This document shows, piece by piece, positions 28,179 through 36,270 of a stretch of DNA of 64,000 bases. Position 1 is the stretch's first letter, and the number at the start of each line of letters is the position of its first letter. A program made the position numbers and the translations under genes. The DNA comes from Streptomyces hyderabadensis (GTDB lineage: Bacteria; Actinomycetota; Actinomycetes; Streptomycetales; Streptomycetaceae), in assembly GCF_020404845.1 (NCBI RefSeq), contig NZ_JAIOJZ010000022.1, positions 1 through 64,000 of the forward strand. The letters run 5' to 3'. The notes beneath the pieces were generated by a model that worked only from the letters and a program-made list of their open reading frames with translations, was not told the DNA's origin and ran no database searches.

Positions 28179-29606
28179 ATGCCTCTGCACCACGGGCCCC
28201 ACCCCCCGCGGGACGACGACCGGGACCGGCGCAGGCACGCCGTGAACCCCTTCTACGCCACGGCGGACCCCCTCGGCGGCATGACCGAGGCCCCGCCCAC
28301 ACACCGCCTCCCGGACTCTCCCCTGCCGCCGGAGACCGCGTACCGCCTGGTCCACGACGAGCTGATGCTGGACGGCAACGCGCGGCTGAACCTGGCCACC
28401 TTCGTCACCACCTGGATGGAGCCGCAGGCCGGGGTGCTGATGAGCGAGTGCCGGGACAAGAACATGATCGACAAGGACGAGTACCCTCGCACCGCCGAGC
28501 TGGAGCGGCGCTGCGTGGCGATGCTCGCCGACCTGTGGCACGCGCCCGACCCGTCGGCGGCCGTGGGCTGCTCGACGACCGGGTCGAGCGAGGCGTGCAT
28601 GCTGGCCGGGATGGCGCTCAAGCGGCGCTGGGCGCTGCGCAACGCCGACCGGTACCCGGCGAAGGACGTGCGGCCCAATCTGGTGATGGGCGTGAACGTC
28701 CAGGTCTGCTGGGAGAAGTTCTGCAACTTCTGGGAGGTGGAGGCCCGCCAGGTCCCGATGGAGGGCGAGCGCTTCCACCTGGACCCGCAGGCCGCCGCCG
28801 AGCTGTGCGACGAGAACACCATCGGGGTCGTCGGCATCCTGGGCTCCACCTTCGACGGCTCCTACGAGCCGGTCGCCGAGCTGTGCGCCGCCCTGGACGC
28901 CCTCCAGGAGCGGACCGGACTCGACGTACCGGTGCACGTCGACGGGGCCTCCGGCGGCATGGTCGCGCCCTTCCTCGACGAGGACCTGGTGTGGGACTTC
29001 CGGCTGCCGAGGGTCGCCTCGATCAACACCTCCGGACACAAGTACGGCCTGGTCTACCCCGGGGTCGGCTGGGCGCTGTGGCGGGACGCCGAGGCCCTTC
29101 CGGAGGAGCTGGTGTTCCGGGTGAACTACCTCGGCGGCGACATGCCGACCTTCGCGCTGAACTTCTCCCGGCCGGGCGCGCAGGTGGCGGCGCAGTACTA
29201 CACCTTCCTGCGGCTGGGCCGCGAGGGTTACCGGGCCGTGCAGCAGAACGCGCGGGACATCGCGGGCTCGGTCGCCCGGCGGGTGGCGGCGCTCGGCGAC
29301 TTCCGGCTGCTGACCCGCGGCGACCAGCTGCCGGTGTTCGCCTTCACGACGGCGGACGACGTGACGGCGTACGACGTCTTCGACGTGTCCCGGCGGCTGC
29401 GGGAGGGCGGCTGGCTGGTGCCCGCGTACACCTTCCCGCCGCACCGCGAGGATCTGTCGGTGCTGCGGGTGGTGTGCCGCAACGGCTTCTCGGCCGACAT
29501 GGCGGACCTGCTCCTGGCCGACCTGGAGCGGCTGCTGCCGGAACTGCGCCGGCAGCCGCACCCGCTGACCCGGGACAAGGGCGCGGCCACCGGGTTCCAC
29601 CACTAG
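28179..29606 (+). CDS. gad: Glutamate decarboxylase (PLP-dependent)
   Basis: 475 aa. It decarboxylates glutamate to GABA. Group II decarboxylase features: LNLATFVTTWMEPQA, the cofactor region CSTTGSSEACMLAGMALKRRW, VHVDGASGGMVAPFL, and the Schiff-base lysine in INTSGHKYGLVYPG. The start is ATG 28179, with TACCGT 7 nt upstream and no ribosome site, suggesting a leaderless mRNA. No glutamate/GABA antiporter is adjacent. It is divergent from tipA and convergent with the ABC permease across a hairpin. Confidence 0.92.
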   Translation: MPLHHGPHPPRDDDRDRRRHAVNPFYATADPLGGMTEAPPTHRLPDSPLPPETAYRLVHDELMLDGNARLNLATFVTTWMEPQAGVLMSECRDKNMIDKDEYPRTAELERRCVAMLADLWHAPDPSAAVGCSTTGSSEACMLAGMALKRRWALRNADRYPAKDVRPNLVMGVNVQVCWEKFCNFWEVEARQVPMEGERFHLDPQAAAELCDENTIGVVGILGSTFDGSYEPVAELCAALDALQERTGLDVPVHVDGASGGMVAPFLDEDLVWDFRLPRVASINTSGHKYGLVYPGVGWALWRDAEALPEELVFRVNYLGGDMPTFALNFSRPGAQVAAQYYTFLRLGREGYRAVQQNARDIAGSVARRVAALGDFRLLTRGDQLPVFAFTTADDVTAYDVFDVSRRLREGGWLVPAYTFPPHREDLSVLRVVCRNGFSADMADLLLADLERLLPELRRQPHPLTRDKGAATGFHH

Positions 29607-29637
29607 GGCCGCACCGGCCCCGGTACCGGTGCGGCCC
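29606..29637. terminator. Bidirectional terminator between gad and the ABC permease gene
   Basis: Perfect 12-bp inverted repeat GGGCCGCACCGG / CCGGTGCGGCCC with an 8-nt loop, in the gap between convergent stop codons. Confidence 0.75.
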
Positions 29638-29657
29638 CGGTGGTGCGCGTCAGCGGT

Positions 29658-30440
29658 TCACCGGCTCAGCCGGGCGAATCTCGCCACCGCCAGCGGGAAG
29701 AACACCGCGAGCAGGGCCAGCGGCCAGGCGAGGGCGGCCCAGACGTGGCCGGACTCGCCGCCGGGGCTGCCGAAGAGGTCGCGGACGGCCGTGGCGGTCT
29801 GGGACAACGGGTTCCACTGGACGGCCGTGCCCAGCCAGCCGGGCATGGAGCCGGGCGCGGCGAAGGCGTTGGAGAGGAAGCCGACCGGCCAGACCAGGAT
29901 CTGCACCGCCTGCACCAGCTCGGGCTTCCCGGCCACCAGGGCGAGGAAGATGCCGATCCAGAGCATGGCGAACCGGAAGAGCAGGAGCAGGCCGACCGCG
30001 CCCAGGAAGGCGCCGGGACCGCCGTGGGCGCGCCAGCCGAGCGTGTACCCGACGCCGATCAGTACGACCAGGCCGAGCGCCGACTGGAGCATGTCGGCGG
30101 CGGAACGGCCCACCAGGACCGCGCCGTTGGCCATCGGCAGCGAGCGGAAGCGGTCGACGACGCCCTTGTCGAGGTCCCGGGTGACGGCGATCATCGTGCC
30201 CTCCAGGCCGAACGCCATGGTGAGGGCGAGCATGCCGGGGACCAGGTAGTCGACGTAATCGCCGCTCAGGCCCCGGCCGCCGCCGACCAGGTAGCCGAAC
30301 ATGAGCAGCAGCATGACCGGGAAGACCAGGTTGACGACGACCGTCACCGGCTGCCGTCCCCAGCGGGCCAGCTCGCGGCGGGTCATGGTCCAGGAGTCGG
30401 ACAGGGCGTACGACGTGGCGTTCGGGACGCTGGTGCTCAC
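29658..30440 (-). CDS. DrrB-type ABC-2 exporter permease
   Basis: 260 aa from GTG 30440, overlapping the ATPase stop by 4 nt. Six membrane segments are visible (VVVNLVFPVMLLLMFGYL; YLVPGMLALTMAF; ALGLVVLIGVGYTLGW; LLLLFRFAMLWIGIFLAL; VQILVWPVGFLSNAF; AALAWPLALLAVFFPLAVA). ABC-2 signature regions include the D-K-G-V-V-D-R-F-R-S-L-P-M motif before segment 3. With the next gene it forms a DrrAB-like drug or lipid exporter. Substrate is unknown. Confidence 0.9.
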   Translation of the reverse strand: MSTSVPNATSYALSDSWTMTRRELARWGRQPVTVVVNLVFPVMLLLMFGYLVGGGRGLSGDYVDYLVPGMLALTMAFGLEGTMIAVTRDLDKGVVDRFRSLPMANGAVLVGRSAADMLQSALGLVVLIGVGYTLGWRAHGGPGAFLGAVGLLLLFRFAMLWIGIFLALVAGKPELVQAVQILVWPVGFLSNAFAAPGSMPGWLGTAVQWNPLSQTATAVRDLFGSPGGESGHVWAALAWPLALLAVFFPLAVARFARLSR

Positions 30441-31384
30441 GCGGCCTCCTTCGTGCGGTCGGTGAGGTGCAGGAACACCTCGTCCAGGGTCGGGCGGCGC
30501 AGCGCCACGTCCTCGGCCTCGATCCCGGCCTCCTCCAGCGCCCGTACGACGCCGGAGAGCGCCGCCATCCGGTCGGTGACCGGGGCACTGAGCAGCCGCC
30601 GGTCGGTGTCGACGCGGACGCCGGTGAGCGGCAGCAGGGCGACGGCGGCGCCCAGCTGACCGGCGTCGCGCAGCACGACGTCGACGCGGTCGCCGCCGGT
30701 GGCGGCCTTGAGTTCGTCCGCCGTGCCGTCGGCGACGACCCGGCCGGTGTCGACGACCGAGATGCGGTCGGCGAGCTGGTCGGCCTCTTCCAGGTACTGC
30801 GTGGTGAGCAGGACCGTCGTACCGGCGCCGACCAGGGAGCGGACCGAGTCCCACACCTCGGCGCGGCCGCGCGGGTCGAGCCCGGTGGTCGGCTCGTCCA
30901 GGAAGAGCACCTCCGGTTCGGTGATGAGGGACGCGGCCAGGTCCAGGCGGCGCCGCATGCCGCCGCTGTAGGCGCTGACCGGTTTGCGTCCGGTGTCGGT
31001 GAGGTCGAAGCGGGCGAGCAGTTCGTCGGCACGCGCGCGTGCCCGCCGGGCGCCCAGGTGGTGGAGGCGGCCGAACATCTCCAGGTTCTGCCGGCCGCCC
31101 AGCTCCTCGTCGAGCGCCGCGTGCTGGCCGAGCAGGCCGATGCGCAGCCGTACCGCGTAGGCCTCGGCGACGACGTCGTGGCCCGCCACCTGGATGCGGC
31201 CCGCGTCGGGCCGCAGGAGGGTGGACAGGATGCGGACCAGGGTCGTCTTGCCCGCCCCGTTGGGTCCCAGCACGCCGTGCACCGTGCCGCGTGCGACGGT
31301 CAGGTCGAGTCCGTCCAGTGCGTCCTTGCTGCCGTATCTCTTGCGTGCGCCTTCGACGGTGATCGCCGTGTCGGCCACAGTCAC
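30437..31384 (-). CDS. DrrA-type ABC exporter ATP-binding protein
   Basis: 315 aa (294 if the second GTG at 31378 is not used, a difference of only two residues at the start is what is in question). Walker A GPNGAGKTT, the signature SGGMRRRLDLAASLI, Walker B VLFLDEPTTGLDPRGR and the switch histidine region TTQYLEEADQLADR are intact. The C-terminal extension (~residue 215 on) is typical of daunorubicin-resistance type ATPases. GGGGGAG lies 5 nt before GTG 31378, which favours that start. It forms an operon with the permease and is probably repressed by the adjacent PadR protein. Confidence 0.92.
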   Translation of the reverse strand: MTVADTAITVEGARKRYGSKDALDGLDLTVARGTVHGVLGPNGAGKTTLVRILSTLLRPDAGRIQVAGHDVVAEAYAVRLRIGLLGQHAALDEELGGRQNLEMFGRLHHLGARRARARADELLARFDLTDTGRKPVSAYSGGMRRRLDLAASLITEPEVLFLDEPTTGLDPRGRAEVWDSVRSLVGAGTTVLLTTQYLEEADQLADRISVVDTGRVVADGTADELKAATGGDRVDVVLRDAGQLGAAVALLPLTGVRVDTDRRLLSAPVTDRMAALSGVVRALEEAGIEAEDVALRRPTLDEVFLHLTDRTKEAA

Positions 31385-31410
31385 TCCCCCGCTCTCCTAC
31401 GAGAGCCTGT

Positions 31411-31470
31411 TAGACAAATTTGACTACTAGCCCGGAAGATAGTGCCCGCACCCCGATTGGTCAAACTTGA
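31411..31470 (-). promoter_or_regulatory. ABC operon promoter with two PadR-like operator sites
   Basis: On the minus strand, -35 TTGACC (31464-31459) and -10 TATCTT (31441-31436) are spaced by 17 bp. A near-palindrome TCAAACTTGA (31461-31470) overlaps the -35, and a second, TAGACAAATTTGACTA (31411-31426, one mismatch between halves), lies just past the likely transcription start. Both share a CAAA-x-TTG core. This arrangement fits repression by the PadR protein encoded immediately upstream. Confidence 0.55.
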
Positions 31471-32112
31471 TTAGCGAGCATCCCCGTAGTGCGGACGCCC
31501 CGCGGCGAACGGGTTCTCCTCCCCGTCCGCCAGCACCGCGACGAACCGCTCGCCCTCGCCGGCGAAGGTGTACGCGCCGCCCCGGACGCGTTCGATGAGG
31601 CCGCGGGTCCACTCGGCGCCCGAGTCGGCCGAGTGCACCCAGTAGTTCATGATCTCGCCGATGTGCCCGTACTGGCCCGGCCCCTCCGCGGGCAGGTAGT
31701 ACTCGGTGACGGCCGCCCGCCACTCCTCGATCTTCCGCACCCGCTCCTCCAGCAGGGCGAGCGCCTCCTGGCGCGGCAGGTCGACCATGAAGCCGAGCGC
31801 CGCGGTGAGCACGTCCGGCCGCTGGTCGTAGGCGGTGAGGTAGGCACGGAGCAGGGTGAGGTACTCCTCGGTGCCCTGCTCGGTGACCTCGTACTCCACC
31901 CGCGGCGGCCCGCCCGCCGTGGACGGCGCGATCTCGTGCGCGAGCAGCAGCCCCTGTTTCGCCATCTGCTTCAGCGCGTGGTAGATCGAACCGGGCTTGG
32001 CGTTGGACCACTCGTGCGCGCCCCAGTACTCCAGGTCGTTGCGCACCTGGTAGCCGTGGGCCCGCCCGTGCTGGCGGACGGCGCCGAGCACGAGGAGACG
32101 GATCGCTGACAT
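31471..32112 (-). CDS. PadR-family transcriptional regulator
   Basis: 213 aa. N-terminal PadR winged helix: IRLLVLGAVRQHGRAHGYQVRNDLEYWGAHEWSNAKPGSIYHALKQMAKQGLL, then EYEVTEQGTEEYLTLL and a C-terminal helical dimerisation region. ATG 32112 lies 7 nt after TAGGCT, so the mRNA is probably leaderless. It lies directly upstream of the DrrAB-like exporter on the same strand. PadR proteins often repress drug exporters and are released by the exported drug, so this is probably the local repressor (inference). Confidence 0.9.
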   Translation of the reverse strand: MSAIRLLVLGAVRQHGRAHGYQVRNDLEYWGAHEWSNAKPGSIYHALKQMAKQGLLLAHEIAPSTAGGPPRVEYEVTEQGTEEYLTLLRAYLTAYDQRPDVLTAALGFMVDLPRQEALALLEERVRKIEEWRAAVTEYYLPAEGPGQYGHIGEIMNYWVHSADSGAEWTRGLIERVRGGAYTFAGEGERFVAVLADGEENPFAAGRPHYGDAR

Positions 32113-32174
32113 GGGGTCCAGCCTAGATCCGGCACCGCGGCCCGCCCGCCGGGGCCCTCGGAACCTCGGAGCTG

Positions 32175-33635
32175 TCAGAACGGGAAGCCGCTGCGCCCGT
32201 GCTGCACCGAGATCCACTTCTGGGTGGTGAAGGCGTCCAGCATGCTGTCGCCGTTGAGGCGGCCGATGCCGGAGTGCTTCTCGCCGCCGAAGGGCACGAT
32301 CGGCTCGTCGTGGACTGTCCCGTCGTTCACGTGGAACATGCCGGTGTCGATCCGCTTGGCGAACGCGACGCCCCGCTCGACGTCCGCCGTGTGCACGGCC
32401 CCGCTCAGCCCGTACGGCGTGTCGTTGACCAGGCGTACGGCCTCCTCCTCGCCGTCGAAGGGGACGAGGAAGGCGACCGGTCCGAAGACCTCCTGCTTCA
32501 GCAGCGCGGAGTCGGCGGGCAGGCCGGTCAGGACCGACGGCTCGACCAGGTTGTCCGTGACCGAGCCGTGCACCAGGGCGGTGGCGCCCTCGGCGAGCGC
32601 CTGCTCGACCACGCCGGAGACCGCGTCGGCCTGCGAGGAGTTGATCACCGGGCCGATGACGGTCTCGGGGTCGCGCGGGTCGCCGGCCTTGAGGGTCCGC
32701 ACCTTGGCGACGAACTTCTCGGTGAACTCGTCGGCCACCGCGCGGTCGACCAGTACGCGGTTGGCGGCCATGCAGACCTGGCCCTGGTGGACGAAGCGGC
32801 TGAAGACGGCGGCGTCCACGGCGTAGTCGACGTCGGCGTCGTCCAGGACCACCAGTGCGCTGTTGCCGCCCAGTTCGAGGACCGAGCGCTTGAAGTTGGC
32901 GGCGCAGACCGTGGCCACGTGGCGGCCGACCTTGTCGGAGCCGGTGAAGGAGATCACCTTCGGCACCGGGTGCTCGATGAAAGCGTCGCCGATCTCCGCG
33001 ATGTCGGTGACCACGACGTTGAGCAGGCCGCCCGGCAGCCCCGCGTCCTCAAGGATCTTCGCGACCAGCGTGCCGCCGACGATCGGCGTGTTCTGGTGCG
33101 GCTTGAGGACGACGCCGTTGCCCAGCGCCAGGGCCGGGGCGACCGACTTCAGGGAGAGCAGGAAGGGGAAGTTGAAGGGGCTGATGACGCCCACGACGCC
33201 GACCGGCACCCGGTAGACGCGGTTCTCCTTGCCGTCGGCCGGGGACGGGATGATCCGGCCCTCGGGGCGCAGCGCCAGGTGGACCGCCTCGCGCAGGAAC
33301 TCCTTGGCCAGGTGCAGTTCGAAGGCGGCCTTCAGGCGGGTGCCGCCCAGCTCGGCGACGATCGCGTCGCCGATCTCCGCCTCGCGCTCCTCGACCAGGC
33401 GCAGCGCCTTCTCGAACACCGCGCGGCGCGCGTACGGGTTGGTCGCGGCCCACTGCTGCTGCGCGCGCTCGGCGGCCCGGTAGGCGGCGTCGACCTCGTC
33501 GGCCGTGGCTATCGTGATCGAGGCGAGCTTCTCGTTGTCGTACGGGTTGAAGTCGATGATGTCCCAGGAGCCGGTGCCCGGCCGCCACTCGCCGTCGATG
33601 TACTGCTGGGCGAGGTCGGTGAAGTACGACGACAT
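32175..33635 (-). CDS. Aldehyde dehydrogenase (benzaldehyde/vanillin dehydrogenase-like)
   Basis: 486 aa from ATG 33635, with GAGGGA just upstream. NAD(P)-dependent ALDH signatures: VISPFNFPFLLSLKSVAPAL, VISFTGSDKVGRHV, the general base in LELGGNSALVVLDDADVDYA, the catalytic cysteine in GQVCMAANRVLVD, and EVFGPVAFLVPF. The IIPSPADGKENRVYRVPVGVVG stretch resembles aromatic aldehyde dehydrogenases. The precise substrate cannot be fixed. It is a single gene with no aromatic degradation cluster beside it. Confidence 0.92.
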   Translation of the reverse strand: MSSYFTDLAQQYIDGEWRPGTGSWDIIDFNPYDNEKLASITIATADEVDAAYRAAERAQQQWAATNPYARRAVFEKALRLVEEREAEIGDAIVAELGGTRLKAAFELHLAKEFLREAVHLALRPEGRIIPSPADGKENRVYRVPVGVVGVISPFNFPFLLSLKSVAPALALGNGVVLKPHQNTPIVGGTLVAKILEDAGLPGGLLNVVVTDIAEIGDAFIEHPVPKVISFTGSDKVGRHVATVCAANFKRSVLELGGNSALVVLDDADVDYAVDAAVFSRFVHQGQVCMAANRVLVDRAVADEFTEKFVAKVRTLKAGDPRDPETVIGPVINSSQADAVSGVVEQALAEGATALVHGSVTDNLVEPSVLTGLPADSALLKQEVFGPVAFLVPFDGEEEAVRLVNDTPYGLSGAVHTADVERGVAFAKRIDTGMFHVNDGTVHDEPIVPFGGEKHSGIGRLNGDSMLDAFTTQKWISVQHGRSGFPF

Positions 33636-33709
33636 GTGTTCCCTCAATCCCTTAGCTGCCGCAGCCGCCGCGAGCGAGCCGCCTGATCGAGCGTCATCGT
33701 ACTTATGTT

Positions 33710-34570
33710 TCAGGAGAGTTGGAGGAGTCCCCGCAGAAGGTCCCGGCTCTCCTCCGGGCCCGGGCTGTCCTGCTGGAGTTCCTTCAGCGCCGTCTCGTAC
33801 TGGGTGACGTCCTCCTGCTTGTCCAGGTACAGCGCGCTGGTGAGCTGCTCCAGGTAGACGACGTCCGAGAGGTCGGACTCGGGGAAGCTGAGGAGCGTGA
33901 ACGCGCCACTCTCGCCGGAGTGCCCGCCGAAGCCGAACGGCATGACCTGGAGGCGCACATTGGGGCGTTCGGACACCTCGATCAGGTGCTGGAGCTGGCC
34001 GCGCATCACCGCCCGGTCGCCGTACGGGCGGCGCAGGGCGGCCTCGTCCAGCACGATGTGGAACTCGGGGGCGTTCTCCGCGACCAGGTGCTTCTGCCGC
34101 TCCAGGCGCAGCGCCACCCGGCGTTCGACGTCCGCCTCACCGGCGCCCTTCATGCCGCGCCGGACGACCGCGCGGGCGTACTCCGGGGTCTGCAGCAGGC
34201 CGTGCACGAACTGCACCTCGTAGGCCCGGATGAGCGAGGCGGCGCCCTCCAGACCCACGTAGGTCGGGAACCAGCTGGGCAGCACGTCGGAATAACTGTG
34301 CCACCAGCCCGCGACATTGGCCTCCTTGGCCAGGGAGAGCAGGGAGGCGCGCTCCTGCTCGTCCGTAATGCCGTACAGCGTCAGCAGGTCCTCGACGTCC
34401 CTCGTCTTGAAGCTCACCCGGCCCAGCTCCATCCGGCTGATCTTCGACTCGGAGGCGCGGATCGAGTATCCCGCCGCCTCGCGCGTGATCCCCCGCGTCT
34501 CACGCAGTCGCCTGAGTTGTGATCCGAGCAGCATGCGCCGCACCACCGATCCGGGCTCTCCCGCGCTCAC
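33710..34570 (-). CDS. XRE/HTH regulator with DUF5753 (WhiJ-type)
   Basis: 286 aa from GTG 34570, chosen because GGGGAGG lies 9 nt upstream; a TTG at 34588 is the alternative. The N-terminal HTH is LGSQLRRLRETRGITREAAGYSIRASESKISRMELGRVSF. The remainder is the DUF5753 domain (YVGLEGAASLIRAYEVQFVHGLLQTPEYARAVV, LDEAALRRPYG and LLSFPESDLSDVVYLEQLTSALYLD). Such proteins are paired with DUF397 proteins and influence development and antibiotics in Streptomyces. Here the HATPase and DUF397 genes are adjacent. Confidence 0.92.
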   Translation of the reverse strand: MSAGEPGSVVRRMLLGSQLRRLRETRGITREAAGYSIRASESKISRMELGRVSFKTRDVEDLLTLYGITDEQERASLLSLAKEANVAGWWHSYSDVLPSWFPTYVGLEGAASLIRAYEVQFVHGLLQTPEYARAVVRRGMKGAGEADVERRVALRLERQKHLVAENAPEFHIVLDEAALRRPYGDRAVMRGQLQHLIEVSERPNVRLQVMPFGFGGHSGESGAFTLLSFPESDLSDVVYLEQLTSALYLDKQEDVTQYETALKELQQDSPGPEESRDLLRGLLQLS

Positions 34571-34787
34571 GTTCGCCAGCCTCCCCAACCGTCTTCAGGG
34601 GCCGCAGTCTGCCACTAAAACACTTCGAGCAGTACTCGTCCGGTTACGGAAACGGAATCGAGCCAACGGAAACGTGCAGGATCATGCACGCGGCGGGCCG
34701 GAACCAGTCGCGTGGGAGGGTGAAGCAGAGGCGAAGATGACGGAAAAATTGACCAACAAGCGGTACGGGCAGGTCCATTTCGGTCAC

Positions 34788-34814
34788 GTGCACGTGCATC
34801 TGCCCTTGCATCTG
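34788..34814 (+). promoter_or_regulatory. Shared 27-nt regulatory motif, copy 1 (upstream of HATPase gene)
   Basis: A 27-nt element starting GTGCACGTGCAT and ending TGCATCTG. It recurs with three mismatches on the opposite strand at 35784-35810, upstream of the DUF397 gene, in the same orientation relative to its gene. It ends 68 bp before the HATPase start. The 312-bp gap 34571-34882 holds this element and presumably the two divergent promoters; nothing else stands out. Confidence 0.6.
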
Positions 34815-34882
34815 AGGTACGCATCCGAAACCATGGTCCCCGCACCACCGCGCCGCATCGCTACGACCGCGAACTCCCGGGA

Positions 34883-35377
34883 GTGCCTCGCATGGGGACG
34901 AATGGATCGACCATGCTCGAGCCGTTACGGCAGGGCCTTCCGCCACTCGACCCCGCGGCCGTGTCCCACGCAGCCTCCTGTGCCCTGCCACCCCGTTTCG
35001 AAGCGGTGCGCGAGGCCCGGAAGTTCACCCGCAGGACGCTCGACGGCTGGGACACCGGCGACCGCTTCGACGACGTCTGCCTGGTGGTCTCGGAACTGGT
35101 CACCAACGCCCTGCGGCACGCGCTGCCCGCCGACACCCCGCGCCACGACGAACGGCACGGTCCGGTACGGCTGCACCTGATGCGCTGGACCGAGCGGCTG
35201 GTGTGCGCGGTGCGCGACCCCAGCCACGACAGCCCGGTGGCCCGGGAGACGGACGACTTCTCGGCGGAGTCGGGCCGGGGGCTGTTCCTCGTCGACTCCT
35301 TCAGCGACAGCTGGGGCTGGCACCCGCTCGCCGGGACGCTCCACGGCAAGGTGGTCTGGGCGCTGTTCCGCCTCTAG
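34883..35377 (+). CDS. RsbW-like HATPase (anti-sigma/regulatory ATP-binding protein)
   Basis: 164 aa from GTG 34883 (ATG 34892 and ATG 34913 are alternatives). The GHKL-type fold is shown by the N-box DDVCLVVSELVTNALRHALP and, later, the glycine box ESGRGLFLVDSFSDSWGWHP. These small proteins are abundant in Streptomyces and are linked with DUF397/XRE partners. Kinase activity on an anti-anti-sigma factor is possible but no sigma gene is nearby. It is convergent with the DUF397 gene. Confidence 0.88.
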   Translation: MPRMGTNGSTMLEPLRQGLPPLDPAAVSHAASCALPPRFEAVREARKFTRRTLDGWDTGDRFDDVCLVVSELVTNALRHALPADTPRHDERHGPVRLHLMRWTERLVCAVRDPSHDSPVARETDDFSAESGRGLFLVDSFSDSWGWHPLAGTLHGKVVWALFRL

Positions 35378-35428
35378 GCACCGTCCGGCCGGCCTGGCCG
35401 ACCGGGACCGGCCCGCGGACGGCCGGGA

Positions 35429-35463
35429 CCAGCTCGCGCTCAGCTCGCGCTCAGCTCGCGATC
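35429..35463. repeat. Triplicated CAGCTCGCG(C/A)T units
   Basis: Three head-to-tail copies of about 11 bp (CAGCTCGCGCT, CAGCTCGCGCT, CAGCTCGCGAT) lie at the 3' end of the DUF397 gene and into the gap with the convergent HATPase gene. Confidence 0.6.
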
Positions 35464-35702
35464 AGGTGGTCGAACTCGCCGTCCTTGACGCCCAGCAGCA
35501 TGGCCTCGATCTCGGCACGCGTGTAGACGAGCGCGGGGCCGTCGGGGAAGCGGGAGTTGCGCACCGCCACCGCGCCGTCGGGCAGGCGCGCGAACTCCAC
35601 GCATGATCCCTGCGAGTTGCTGCGCCGGCTCTTCTGCCAGGCCGCATCGTGCAACTGCGTGGCGGCCATGCCGTTGTACACGTCGTACACGTCGTGGTCC
35701 AC
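35451..35702 (-). CDS. DUF397-domain protein
   Basis: 83 aa from GTG 35702, chosen because GGGGAG lies 6 nt upstream; GTG 35723 would add seven residues. The DUF397 core is AAWQKSRRSNSQGSCVEFARLPDGAVAVRNSRFPDGPALVYTRAEIEAMLLGVKDGEFD. DUF397 proteins are partners of XRE/DUF5753 regulators (the BldB/WhiJ world). Together with the XRE and HATPase genes it forms a classic trio. A shared 27-nt motif lies upstream. Confidence 0.92.
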   Translation of the reverse strand: MDHDVYDVYNGMAATQLHDAAWQKSRRSNSQGSCVEFARLPDGAVAVRNSRFPDGPALVYTRAEIEAMLLGVKDGEFDHLIAS

Positions 35703-35783
35703 AGGTCGCTCCCCGGTGTGCACTGGCTGATGTGGCCATTGATGCAGTGGTCAACTGATCCGGATCATAACCCTGTTCACGTG

Positions 35784-35810
35784 CAGATGCATGAGCAAAT
35801 GCACGTGCAC
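35784..35810 (-). promoter_or_regulatory. Shared 27-nt regulatory motif, copy 2 (upstream of DUF397 gene)
   Basis: On the minus strand this element matches 34788-34814 at 24 of 27 positions. It lies 81 bp before the DUF397 start. It contains GTGCACGTGCAT and ATGCATCTG half-elements and is probably the binding site of a regulator of the trio. The surrounding 327-bp gap (35703-36029) otherwise holds the rpsR-side terminator. Confidence 0.6.
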
Positions 35811-35932
35811 GCGCGGTGTTCCCGCGGTTACAGCTTTGACGACCGCTTTACCGAGCCCTGCCCTCTACGACGCCGGGGCCCGGGAAGTCGTTCCCGCATG
35901 TGCCCCCGAATTCGAAGAATATGCAACAACAT

Positions 35933-35980
35933 GCGACAACACCGGGGCCGCCCATGACGGATGGGCCCCGGTGTTGTCGC
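35933..35980 (-). terminator. Terminator of the alternative ribosomal protein operon
   Basis: Perfect 17-bp inverted repeat (GCGACAACACCGGGGCC and its complement) with a 14-nt loop, about 50 bp downstream of the S18-paralogue stop codon. Confidence 0.8.
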
Positions 35981-36029
35981 CGGTACGCGAGGTACGGCCG
36001 GGCTGCCGAGGAGGTCCGCGGCGGCCGGG

Positions 36030-36266
36030 TCAGCGCGTGCCGTACGGCAGCAGCGCCATCTCGCGCGCGTTCTTGATCGCCCTGGCCAGCTGCCGCTGCT
36101 GCTGGGACGTCACCCGGGTGACACGGCGGCTGCGGATCTTGCCACGGTCGGAGATGAACCTGCGCAGCAGCTCGGTGTCCTTGTAGTCGATGTACGTCAC
36201 CCCCGCCTGGTCCAGCGGATTGGGACGCCGGGCGGGCGAGCGGTCGTTCTTGCGGGGTCGGGGCAT
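36030..36266 (-). CDS. rpsR2: 30S ribosomal protein S18 paralogue (zinc-independent)
   Basis: 78 aa. The S18 core YIDYKDTELLRRFISDRGKIRSRRVTRVTSQQQRQLARAIKNAREMALLPY is intact. It has no cysteine, consistent with the C-minus paralogues that replace zinc-binding forms when zinc is scarce. It is the last gene of the minus-strand operon, 4 bp from the CobW-like gene. A strong terminator follows. Confidence 0.95.
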   Translation of the reverse strand: MPRPRKNDRSPARRPNPLDQAGVTYIDYKDTELLRRFISDRGKIRSRRVTRVTSQQQRQLARAIKNAREMALLPYGTR

Positions 36267-36270
36267 GGGG

